Shown here: positions 1 through 5,060 of the stretch, piece by piece
Layout: every line of letters begins with the position of its first letter
Position numbering within the stretch: the first letter of the stretch is position 1
Source of the DNA: Caldifarciminota bacterium
GTDB taxonomy: Bacteria > Hydrothermota > Tepidihabitantia > Tepidihabitantales > Tepidihabitantaceae
Direction of reading: 5' to 3'
DNA: 6,694 nucleotides
Assembly: GCA_011049385.1 (NCBI GenBank)
Contig: DSBX01000324.1
Coordinates: 1-6,694 of the forward strand
The notes under the pieces: generated by a model
Databases searched by the model: none
The model's input: only the letters and a program-made list of their open reading frames with translations
Told to the model about the DNA's origin: nothing
Made by a program: the position numbers and the translations under genes

Positions 1-156
1 GCGCTTCACCGCCTGTACCAGCGCCCGCGTCTCAACGCCGTAGAGCGCGGCGAGGTCCGCGTCGAGCACGACGTGCCGGTCGCGGATGAAACGAATCGCG
101 CTTTCCGCCCGGCGTGCCGGGGTCTTGTCCTTCCTGCTACCGGCCGCAGTTGTCAT
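1..156 (-). CDS. ORF6N-domain protein, N-terminal 52 residues (runs off the window)
   Basis: The frame is open from the ATG at 156 to the window edge, so only the N-terminus is visible. After a basic leader (residues 1-17) it reads AIRFIRDRHVVLDADLAALY and then GVETRALVQAVKR. This fits the start of the ORF6N domain, whose pattern is roughly 'I..IRG..VMLD.DLA.LYGVETK.LNQAVKRN'. ORF6N is a presumed DNA-binding domain first described in phage proteins and common in bacterial chromosomes, often in mobile or defence-like settings; the host role is unknown. An SD-like GGGAG lies 6 nt upstream of the ATG (AAGGGAGCGAAG-ATG). The start lies inside the 3' end of the upstream DUF6508 gene (20-bp overlap), so the two are probably co-transcribed and translationally coupled. 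The family call is fairly firm from the motif; the C-terminal part cannot be judged. Confidence 0.8.
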   Translation of the reverse strand, partial: MTTAAGSRKDKTPARRAESAIRFIRDRHVVLDADLAALYGVETRALVQAVKR

Positions 157-577
157 CTTCGCTCCCTTCATGCCGGACACCGGCACGACGCAGTGTCTTC
201 AGCCGTTCGAGAATCGCCACGAGGTAGCCGCGCTCGAAGGCCTCGAGCAGGTGTCCCGCGCAGATGCGTTCGGTCCGGACGATATCGGACAGCAGTGTGC
301 GCAGGGTTGGCCCGTCGGCGGCCGCGACCAGCGCCGGTTCCTGCCAGTGGCGCAGGGCCGTTATCGCCGCGCCGGGTCGGCAGCCGGGTTCGACCCAGCC
401 GCGGTCCTCAAGCAGGCGCACGAACGCGAGCGCGTCGTCGGAGTACTTCAGTTCGGTGATGCCGTTCCGGTCATCGAGCCACCGGCCGAAACACTCGCCG
501 GGACGGCGGAAGAGGGGTAGAAACGAAACCACCGCGTCAAGGTCGGCGCGGTCGAGCCCGGTGGGCGGCGGTACCAT
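137..577 (-). CDS. DUF6508 domain protein (146 aa, unknown function)
   Basis: The protein has a FLPLF..PG..FGRW motif near residues 19-33, a central DDALAFVRLLEDRGWV helix, and a C-terminal stretch (ADGPTLRTLLSDIVRTERIC, then AGHLLEAFERGYLVAILERL). This order matches my memory of the DUF6508 family, small single-domain bacterial proteins of unknown biochemical role. There is no signal peptide or membrane segment, so it should be cytoplasmic. I start it at the ATG at 577. A TTG at 598 would add seven residues (MPRHYIV), but neither start has an SD, and a possible promoter puts transcription initiation almost on the ATG at 577. The stop falls 20 bp inside the following ORF6N gene, which suggests a two-gene unit. 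Function cannot be inferred; pairing with an ORF6N protein recalls phage-derived or accessory modules, but that is speculation. Confidence 0.72.
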   Translation of the reverse strand: MVPPPTGLDRADLDAVVSFLPLFRRPGECFGRWLDDRNGITELKYSDDALAFVRLLEDRGWVEPGCRPGAAITALRHWQEPALVAAADGPTLRTLLSDIVRTERICAGHLLEAFERGYLVAILERLKTLRRAGVRHEGSEDDNCGR

Positions 578-612
578 AACGATATAGTGGCGCGGCAAAG
601 CCGTGCGGTCAA
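577..612 (-). promoter_or_regulatory. Possible promoter of the DUF6508-ORF6N pair (leaderless start)
   Basis: On the minus strand TTGACC (612-607) is followed after 17 bp by CACTAT (589-584), a weak -10. Initiation about 7 nt further on would fall at or next to the ATG at 577. This would explain the missing SD and implies a leaderless mRNA. The -10 matches the consensus poorly and overlaps the alternative TTG start at 598. Confidence 0.35.
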
Positions 613-618
613 GTCGGC

Positions 619-659
619 AAGAAGAAGCGGGCGGCGTCAGCCTGTGACGCCGCCCGCTT
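619..659 (-). terminator. Rho-independent terminator of the RRM gene
   Basis: A perfect inverted repeat has GCGGGCGGCGTCA at 627-639 and TGACGCCGCCCGC at 645-657 around a 5-nt loop. It extends by two A-T pairs to 625-659, giving a 15-bp stem. On the minus strand it is followed by a pyrimidine tail, TTCTTCTTG. It begins 15 nt past the RRM stop codon at 674-676. The plus-strand side lacks a T tract, so it works mainly in the minus direction and insulates the DUF6508 gene. Confidence 0.88.
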
Positions 660-673
660 ATCCGCCGCTCGGT

Positions 674-958
674 CTAGTAGCGGTTGCCGCCGCGCGGACC
701 GGTGTTCTCGCCGCGCGAGCGCGCTTCACTGACGGTGAGGGCGCGGCCGTCCAGATCCTGGCCGTTGAGCGCCGCGATTGCCGCGGTCGCATGCTCGGCC
801 TGGGCCATCTCGACGAACCCGAAACCCCTCGAACGTTCGGTGAAACGGTCTTTGACCACTTCGGCCTTGACCACTTCGCCGTGTTTGCTGAACAGCTCGT
901 TGAGCTGTTCGTCCGTCGCGCTGAAGGGAAGATTCCCGACAAAAATGCGCTGTGACAT
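674..958 (-). CDS. Single-RRM RNA-binding protein (94 aa)
   Basis: This is a compact RNA-recognition-motif protein. RNP2 is IFVGNL (residues 5-10) and RNP1 is RGFGFVEM (44-51), with the aromatic RNA-contacting residues F6, F46 and F48 in place. The helix between them (DEQLNELFSKHGEV) and the final strand (LDGRALTVSEA) complete the fold, followed by a short Arg/Gly tail (RSRGENTGPRGGNRY). Bacterial proteins of this size resemble the cyanobacterial Rbp proteins, some of which are cold-induced; they bind RNA in the cytoplasm and are thought to affect mRNA stability or translation. The ATG at 958 is preceded by GGAGGT with 6-nt spacing. The gene stands alone between a strong promoter, a long leader and a strong terminator, which suggests high or finely regulated expression. 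The family is certain; the RNA targets are unknown. Confidence 0.95.
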   Translation of the reverse strand: MSQRIFVGNLPFSATDEQLNELFSKHGEVVKAEVVKDRFTERSRGFGFVEMAQAEHATAAIAALNGQDLDGRALTVSEARSRGENTGPRGGNRY

Positions 959-1136
959 CAGATTACCTCCGATGGTATTAGTAGCTTGGAATCGTACTGG
1001 GATCTACGGTCAGGTCGGCACTGACGACTGCTTACGCAGTACGGGCGGACCGGAGTCATAGGCCAAGACCGAACTCAAGCTCCGTATGGACCTGCGGTTT
1101 CAACCTGTCGGGCAGGGAGGTCCTTTACCCACCCGA
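959..1136 (-). promoter_or_regulatory. Long structured 5' leader of the RRM gene
   Basis: The promoter at 1143-1170 implies a start near 1136, about 178 nt before the ATG; no gene is visible in this stretch. In plus coordinates the leader can form stem 1107-1112/1132-1137 (GTCGGG/CCCGAC) with inner GGG/CCC pairs, stem 1051-1055/1080-1084 (CTCCG/CGGAG), and a hairpin ACTGC-GTAA-GCAGT at 1027-1040 with a GNRA-type loop. RNA segment ACCTCC (1121-1116) is complementary to the SD GGAGGT (970-965) and overlaps GGACCT (1123-1118), which can instead pair with AGGTCC (1093-1088). Mutually exclusive pairings around the SD would allow translational control. No known riboswitch class was recognised. Confidence 0.45.
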
Positions 1137-1142
1137 CCGCTA

Positions 1143-1170
1143 ATAGTAGCCGGTATTGCGCAAATGTCAA
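1143..1170 (-). promoter_or_regulatory. Promoter of the RRM gene (TTGACA-16-TACTAT)
   Basis: On the minus strand a consensus -35 TTGACA (1170-1165) and a -10 TACTAT (1148-1143) are separated by 16 bp. Initiation is expected near 1136. It is divergent from the promoter at 1206-1234, with 35 bp between the two -35 boxes. Confidence 0.7.
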
Positions 1171-1180
1171 GCCGGGGAAA

Positions 1181-1228
1181 GCCGCGCCTGCGCGGGGACC
1201 GCCGCTTGACCTGCCCGCCTGTGCGGGC
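1181..1228. repeat. GC-rich inverted repeats between and within the divergent promoters
   Basis: CCGCGC-CT-GCGCGG (1182-1195) lies between the two -35 boxes, and GCCCGC-CTGT-GCGGGC (1213-1228) fills the spacer of the plus-strand promoter. Both contain the 12-mer CGCCTGYGCGGG, at 1185-1196 and 1216-1227. The copies are in the same orientation and 31 bp apart, close to three helical turns. They could be operator sites for a regulator shared by both promoters, but in such GC-rich DNA short palindromes also arise by chance. Confidence 0.4.
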
Positions 1229-1234
1229 TATGCT
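1206..1234 (+). promoter_or_regulatory. Promoter of the four-helix-suffix gene (TTGACC-17-TATGCT)
   Basis: TTGACC (1206-1211) and TATGCT (1229-1234) are 17 bp apart, so transcription should start near 1241, about 70 nt before the chosen ATG at 1311. The spacer is occupied by a perfect 6-bp inverted repeat. An initiation point here excludes the upstream in-frame start candidates before 1240. Confidence 0.55.
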
Positions 1235-1310
1235 AGACGTATATGCCCACAACCGCCTCGTTTTCCGCCATCGGACCGCACCGCCCGGGCCGGTCGGTAG
1301 CGGGGCGGGG

Positions 1311-1997
1311 ATGAACGCCAACCGCCGCGCCTTTGAGGTCGCCGCAATCATCTGCGCCGCCACCGATGATTTCTGCCGGCGGTTCCTGAAGCCGCGTTCG
1401 CCGACCCGGGGGCGGATGGTGCGGGCGGTGCGGCTCTGCCGGCAGGGTATGGCCGAGGCGGCTGAAATGTCCCGTGCGTCCGGCGAGGAGAGCGCAGAGG
1501 GGCGGCCCGAGCCCGAAGTCCAGCAGGTCAAGGCGGTGCGGTCCGGGCTGGGAGTGCTGTTGATTGCCTACGAGGAATACCTGCGGGAACGCGGCATCGT
1601 GCAGTGGGGCAAGGATGACCCGAAGACCCTGGAAGTCCGCGCGGTCGGGAAGAGCAGGCGGCCGGAAACAGCCGGTCCGCCCGAGGCCGAGCTTTACCGC
1701 AGGTGGCTGGAACACGACGATGTCGCCGTCGTCGCCAATTGCGCAATCTGTCTCATCCACCAGGCGAACTACCTGCTCACCCGGCAGGTTCAAGGGTATC
1801 GGTACCGGTTCGGCAGTGACGGCGGGCCGGACGAAGGGACCGAGCAGCCGACCGGGCCCGACTGCCCGGTCTGCGGTCGGCCGATGCTGTTGCGCACCGC
1901 CCGGCGGGGTATCCTCAGCGGTTCCCGGTTCTGGGGATGCTCGGGCTTTCCCGCGTGCCGCAAGACCATACCCTACAGAGGCCCGCAGCCGGGATAG
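1311..1997 (+). CDS. Four-helix-bundle-suffix protein with C-terminal topoisomerase-type zinc ribbon (228 aa)
   Basis: The N-terminal part (residues about 5-165) matches the 'four helix bundle suffix' family, a relative of the S23/23S-rRNA-intervening-sequence four-helix proteins. Recognisable pieces are AATDDFCRRFL, TRGRMVRAVRLCRQGMAEA (family pattern RT..QM.QAARSGKQNIAEG), LLIAYEEYLRERGI and W. The conserved basic and SGK-type residues are partly lost (LCRQ for SGKQ). A C4 zinc ribbon of the topoisomerase I C-terminal type follows: C185-x2-C188-x21-C210-x5-C216, with FWGCSGFPAC typical of that family. No catalytic residues are visible; nucleic-acid binding is inferred from the zinc ribbon, and the role is unknown. 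The ATG at 1311 starts just before the homologous region and follows a weak GGGGCGGGG; an in-frame ATG at 1230 lies inside the -10 box. The gene stands alone, divergent from the RRM gene. Confidence 0.8.
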   Translation: MNANRRAFEVAAIICAATDDFCRRFLKPRSPTRGRMVRAVRLCRQGMAEAAEMSRASGEESAEGRPEPEVQQVKAVRSGLGVLLIAYEEYLRERGIVQWGKDDPKTLEVRAVGKSRRPETAGPPEAELYRRWLEHDDVAVVANCAICLIHQANYLLTRQVQGYRYRFGSDGGPDEGTEQPTGPDCPVCGRPMLLRTARRGILSGSRFWGCSGFPACRKTIPYRGPQPG

Positions 1998-2025
1998 GCC
2001 CGCATCGCCCGGGACGCAGGCGGGC

Positions 2026-2053
2026 TTGACAATCGGGGGCGGTTCGGTATCGT
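2026..2053 (+). promoter_or_regulatory. Promoter of the envelope cassette (TTGACA-16-TATCGT)
   Basis: A consensus TTGACA (2026-2031) is followed after 16 bp by TATCGT (2048-2053), a poor -10. Initiation near 2060 would leave a leader of only about 15 nt carrying the AGGAGG at 2063-2068. Immediately upstream, GCCCGC and GCGGGC arms (ending at 2025) could form a hairpin that may end transcription of the previous gene or serve as an operator. Confidence 0.5.
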
Positions 2054-2074
2054 CGAAAGGTCAGGAGGTATCCT

Positions 2075-2590
2075 ATGAGTCGAGTTATCCTTGCGGTGCT
2101 GGCGCTGTCCGTGACCCTCGCCCCGGCGGCCGCGCTCGCGCCGGCGGCGAGTTTCGTCCACGAGGACGCTTCCGGCCGCCTGGCGATACTGGGCAAGGTC
2201 GCGATCGTGCTGACCGGTGATGACGCCTTCGTGAGCCGGATAGCGGAAGACGTCCTGGCCATCACCCTGATGGGTCACCGCATCAGGGTTATCTACCCGG
2301 CCGAGACGCATTTCGGCCGTCCGCGGGACCGGGTCGCGGACCCGGCCGGTTTCGCCCGCCGGGAGGGTGCGGATGTGCTCATCACCGGAACTCTCGTCAC
2401 CGAGCCGGGCGAGCACGACCGCCACGGCTACGAGCGTCGGAGCCTGAGGACGAGCATCGCCTCGCTGTCGCTGGTGGATCTGCCCCGCGACAAGGTGCTG
2501 GTCTGGGCCCTGTACGAACCGGAGCCGGCCGCGGGCGTGAGCCGCATCGGCACGGCCTTCGTCGAGTTCCTGGTCAAGAGTCTTGAGTGA
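2075..2590 (+). CDS. Secreted protein of unknown function, possibly CsgG/TolB-N-like (171 aa)
   Basis: The ATG at 2075 follows AGGAGG with 6-nt spacing. Residues 1 to about 22-25 form a Sec signal peptide (VILAVLALSVTLA core, Ala-rich cleavage region). There is no cysteine at the cleavage site, so unlike its three downstream neighbours it is not a lipoprotein and should be a soluble periplasmic protein. The mature chain starts with a strand-helix pattern: KVAIVLTGDD (41-50), AEDVLAITLMGHRIRVIYP (57-75) and GADVLITGTLV (97-107). This resembles the nucleotide-free alpha/beta fold shared by CsgG, TolB-N, LpoB and DUF799 proteins, where a 'GAD.li.G.l' strand is typical. I could not match a named family, so the fold is a suggestion. 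It is first in the cassette, 22 bp before the lpoB-like gene, which implies it acts with that lipoprotein. Confidence 0.85.
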   Translation: MSRVILAVLALSVTLAPAAALAPAASFVHEDASGRLAILGKVAIVLTGDDAFVSRIAEDVLAITLMGHRIRVIYPAETHFGRPRDRVADPAGFARREGADVLITGTLVTEPGEHDRHGYERRSLRTSIASLSLVDLPRDKVLVWALYEPEPAAGVSRIGTAFVEFLVKSLE

Positions 2591-2612
2591 AGTCTTCCCG
2601 AGAGGAGCAAGT

Positions 2613-3194
2613 ATGAAGCGGATATCCGCCGTCGTCTTCGCGCTGGCCGTGGTCGGCGCGATGCTGTCCTGCGCCCAGTCGCACTATGTCCGGCCCGACG
2701 AGGTGACCGAGTGGGACGCGAGTTATACCGATACCGACCTCCGGATGCTGGCCGAGGAGATGGTTCAGTCCCTGTCCGGCGCGAGCGTCCCGGCCGGGGA
2801 GGGCGAGCGGCCGGTGCTGGCGTTCCTGCGCATCGGTAACCGGACTTCCCAGCATATTGATACCGAAGGCATCGCCGACAAGATAATGGTCGCGCTGGTG
2901 CGCATCGGTCGGTTCGACGTGGTGGACCGGAAGGTGCTGGAACAGCAGGCCCGGGAGCTGGCGCTGGTGGACCTGCAGAGGATTGACGTCGAGGGCGCGG
3001 TACGGCTGGGCGGGGTCATCGGTGCGGACCACTTCCTCGTCGGTGACCTGTACTCGATTGAGAAAGCGAAAGCTTCGCGCGAACTCAAGTACTACAACCT
3101 GACGATGCGGCTGGTGGACGTGAAGACCTCGCGCATCATCTGGGCCGAGGAGAAGGAAATCAAGAAGTCCGGGACGCGGAGCTGGTTCGACTGA
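2613..3194 (+). CDS. lpoB: LpoB-like outer membrane lipoprotein (193 aa)
   Basis: The ATG at 2613 follows AGAGGAG. Residues 1-20 are a lipoprotein signal peptide ending MLSC, with C20 the lipidated residue; Ala at +2 gives no inner-membrane retention signal by the E. coli rule. A polar linker (21-64) precedes the globular domain. NRTSQHIDT (76-84) followed by DKI and ALVRIGRFDVVDR matches LpoB (VNTTSQHIDT..TDKI..AL). YYNLTMRLVD (160-169) and IIWAEEKEIKKS (175-186) match the family's C-terminal strands. E. coli LpoB, of about the same size, spans the periplasm to activate PBP1B. No penicillin-binding protein gene is in this window, so the partner is unproven here. The linker is short compared with E. 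coli LpoB, so the reach across the periplasm may differ. The family is secure; the gene symbol is given by similarity. Confidence 0.9.
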   Translation: MKRISAVVFALAVVGAMLSCAQSHYVRPDEVTEWDASYTDTDLRMLAEEMVQSLSGASVPAGEGERPVLAFLRIGNRTSQHIDTEGIADKIMVALVRIGRFDVVDRKVLEQQARELALVDLQRIDVEGAVRLGGVIGADHFLVGDLYSIEKAKASRELKYYNLTMRLVDVKTSRIIWAEEKEIKKSGTRSWFD

Positions 3195-3211
3195 GCCCGG
3201 CCGGACCGGGC
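3195..3211 (+). other. Intercistronic hairpin upstream of the COG3014 gene SD
   Basis: Directly after the lpoB-like stop codon, GCCCGG (3195-3200) and CCGGGC (3206-3211) form a perfect 6-bp stem with a 5-nt loop. The SD AGGAGG starts at the next base (3212). It has no T tract, so it is not a terminator; it could protect upstream mRNA or adjust initiation at the TTG start. Confidence 0.45.
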
Positions 3212-3222
3212 AGGAGGACAGG

Positions 3223-4392
3223 TTGACAAGAAGCCCCGGGTGCCGGTGTGCCTGCGGGTTGGTGGTCGCGGCGTTGCTGCTGGCCGGGTGTGGCGGCCCG
3301 CCGCCCCGGACCGCACCCGTCTCGCCGGGACCGTTCTTCGACCTTGTCTACGAGACGGCGCTGGCCCGGCGCCGGCAGTTGATGGAGGAGCGCTACGAGC
3401 GGCAGGACCTGTCCTACCTGATTTCCGTGCTCGACTACGCCCAGACCGGCTTCTACGCGCGCGACCGGGAAGCGGCCCGGCAGGGCTTCACCGCTGCCTA
3501 CCGGGTGGATGACGGCAATATCCCCGAGGCGGCGAAGGCCTTCAACTGGTTGCAGGAGGACGCGCGCAAGGTCTACCGGCTGGACAAGCGCGAGCGCCTG
3601 CTCGTGCACCTCTACCTCGGGCTGAACTACCTGATGGAGGACAACACCGAGGCGGCGCTGGTCGAGTTCAAGAAGCTCCGGCTCAGGGATATGGAGGCTT
3701 CACAACTCCCGATGGTGAACTACTACTACGGGCTGGCCTGCGAACGGGCGGGCGATTACGACAATGCGCTCATCGAATACCGCAGGCTCCGGGAGATGCC
3801 GGCGGGCGCGGCGCTCGACGCCGAGGCGCTGGTGGCGAGAGCCGAGTCGCTGGCCTCGGGGCGGGCACCGCCGCCGGAAGACTCGCTGGAGCTCATTGTC
3901 CAGGTTGACCACCTGTTTGCGGGCTCGGTCGGCCCGACCGAGGTCTGGGCCGATGAGCGGCTGGTCGCGGTCCTGCCCGGCCGGATGGACGACTTCGAGG
4001 TCCGGCTGACCGACGAGGAGGCGGCGCGCAAGGCGGCGCAGGAGGCGACCGCGGAGATTACCCGCCAGGGCCTGCGCCTGGCCGGCAAGTTCCTGGCCCG
4101 GGCGCTGTTCAACGATGCCCGGTTCGGCGACCTCGCCGCGGACATCGCCTTCGGCGGTCGCGAGGACCGTGAGGACACGCGCTACTGGGGGTATGCGCCG
4201 GTGACCTTCTCGTTCGGCCGGGTCCGGGTTCCGTTCGGAACCCGGGAAGTGCGGCTTGAGTTCCGGGGCCCTGCCGGCGGGCTGGGACAGTGCCGGTACC
4301 CGCTCGCGGGCGAGCATGCCCGGGTCGAGCGGGCGGGCCGGGCGGTCTTCGTCGTCGCCGGGCTTGCCCGTGAGTTCTACGGCTATCAATAG
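3223..4392 (+). CDS. COG3014-type lipoprotein with TPR-like helical region (389 aa)
   Basis: The gene starts with TTG at 3223, 5 nt after AGGAGG; this start gives a full lipoprotein signal peptide with lipobox LLAGC (C23) and Gly at +2. A helical region of paired helices (about 40-215) contains YLISVLDYAQTGFYARD, KRERLLVHLYLGLNYL, EAALVEFKKL and MVNYYYGLACERAGDYDNAL, which read like degenerate TPR repeats. The segment LVHLYLGLNYL..D..EAALVE is the hallmark of COG3014 (pattern 'vhyYlALNYl..gdyeeAlVE'). The C-terminal half (about 219-389) is beta-rich, starting ELIVQVDHLFAGSVGPTEVW; a helical Lys/Arg/Ala stretch and a DTRYWGYAPVTFSF segment follow. The function of COG3014 is unknown; it commonly sits with lpoB- and ycfL-like genes, as here, suggesting a shared complex at the outer membrane. 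The TPR part recalls the N-domain of LpoA, by analogy only. Confidence 0.85.
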   Translation: MTRSPGCRCACGLVVAALLLAGCGGPPPRTAPVSPGPFFDLVYETALARRRQLMEERYERQDLSYLISVLDYAQTGFYARDREAARQGFTAAYRVDDGNIPEAAKAFNWLQEDARKVYRLDKRERLLVHLYLGLNYLMEDNTEAALVEFKKLRLRDMEASQLPMVNYYYGLACERAGDYDNALIEYRRLREMPAGAALDAEALVARAESLASGRAPPPEDSLELIVQVDHLFAGSVGPTEVWADERLVAVLPGRMDDFEVRLTDEEAARKAAQEATAEITRQGLRLAGKFLARALFNDARFGDLAADIAFGGREDREDTRYWGYAPVTFSFGRVRVPFGTREVRLEFRGPAGGLGQCRYPLAGEHARVERAGRAVFVVAGLAREFYGYQ

Positions 4393-4404
4393 CAGGAGGT
4401 AGGA

Positions 4405-4812
4405 ATGACACGACTGACGGTAACCCTGGCCGGGCTGGTGCTGTTGCTGGGATGCAGTGCCCGCATCAACTCGGTCATCATCGACCGCGACGCCGGAACC
4501 CGGCGTTGGGACGTTGACAACATCTTCCTCGCCAACGATATCAAGGTTCTCGACGTGAGAGAGGAAGTCAAAGAAGGCGCGCTGTTCGTGGACATCCTCA
4601 TCCGCAACGGCTGGGCGATGCCGATCGGCGGCAAGCTCAAGGTCCAGTTCTACGACAAGCGCGGCGTCGCCCTGCCCGACGCGTGGGGCTGGAAACAGAT
4701 CAACCTCGAGTCCTCGCAGGAAGAATGGTTCCGGGCCATCGCGCCCCGGCCGGCCGACGAGATCGGCCGGATGAAGATAATGACCCGAGGCATCAACCTG
4801 CCCGGCAACTGA
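4405..4812 (+). CDS. ycfL: YcfL-like lipoprotein (135 aa)
   Basis: The ATG at 4405 follows AGGAGGT, 12 nt after the previous stop codon. The signal peptide ends in lipobox LLLGC (C17) with Ser at +2. The small beta-rich domain (about 18-135) carries FVDILIRNGWAMPIGGKLKV, then QFYDKRGVALPDAWGWKQI and EEWFRAIAPRPADEIGRMKI. This agrees with the YcfL family (DUF1425), which has an 'N......l.Y.f.WyD..G' core and a final 'a.a....y.i.' strand, and is about 125 aa in E. coli. Its role is unknown; in enterobacteria ycfL lies directly beside lpoB, and the same association here, with a COG3014 gene between them, supports a joint function in the envelope. It is the last gene of the cassette; I see no convincing terminator after it. 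Confidence 0.87.
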   Translation: MTRLTVTLAGLVLLLGCSARINSVIIDRDAGTRRWDVDNIFLANDIKVLDVREEVKEGALFVDILIRNGWAMPIGGKLKVQFYDKRGVALPDAWGWKQINLESSQEEWFRAIAPRPADEIGRMKIMTRGINLPGN

Positions 4813-4838
4813 CCCCCCGAACCGCACATCCGCCGCCG

Positions 4839-4986
4839 GTGAGACGTGCATTGAAGGCGGAACGTCCGTAACCGCGTTGCTGGCACTGACACTGCCGGCC
4901 GCGCCGGTCGCGGTCCGCGGCCGGGTCTGGTGCGGGGCGGGAGCCGGGTCGCGGCGGTCAAGCTCCGCTACCTCTTCCAGTTCTGA
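4839..4986 (+). pseudogene. Possible decayed outer-membrane-protein remnant
   Basis: No intact gene is visible between 4813 and 5060. Three short pieces in three different frames look like parts of one exported protein: a GTG start with VRRALKAERP-stop (4839 onward), a signal-peptide-like LLALTLPAAPVA (from 4877), and a terminal strand VAAVKLRYLFQF directly before TGA (stop at 4984-4986). A C-terminal Phe after alternating hydrophobic residues is typical of outer-membrane beta-barrels. The frames do not join, so it would need two frameshifts and a large internal loss. In GC-rich DNA such pieces may be chance, so this is weak. Confidence 0.22.
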
Positions 4987-4992
4987 GCCGCC

Positions 4993-5028
4993 GCCGCGCT
5001 TTGACAGGCGCGGCATATCGGCTAGCTT
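4993..5028 (+). promoter_or_regulatory. Serpin promoter with inverted repeat around the -35 box
   Basis: TTGACA (5001-5006) is followed after 16 bp by TAGCTT (5023-5028), giving a start near 5035 and a 26-nt leader. The -35 is enclosed by a perfect 7-bp inverted repeat, GCCGCGC (4993-4999) and GCGCGGC (5008-5014), a plausible repressor site. The GCGCGGC arm resembles the palindrome at 1181-1195. Confidence 0.5.
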
Positions 5029-5060
5029 CTCCGAGTATATATCCAGTAACGGAGGAAATC

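Noticed and set aside
587..955. Plus-strand frames over the RRM gene
   Set aside because: They are antisense to a certain RRM gene and cross its terminator hairpin.
1086..1310. Upstream extension of the four-helix-suffix gene to a 303-aa protein
   Set aside because: The extra part crosses both divergent promoters and the minus-strand leader, has no homology-like sequence, and would begin before the transcription start.
1233..1793. A 186-codon minus-strand frame opposite the four-helix-suffix gene
   Set aside because: It has no recognisable motif or SD, while the opposite strand encodes a protein with a family match and a zinc ribbon.
4813..4870. Possible terminator after the YcfL-like gene (GACGT/ACGTC pairing)
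   Set aside because: Only five base pairs with a long loop and no T tract; not convincing.
3700..5016. A 438-codon open frame on the minus strand opposite the COG3014 and YcfL genes
   Set aside because: It spans two well-supported plus-strand lipoprotein genes and the gap after them, and has no signal, motif or SD of its own.
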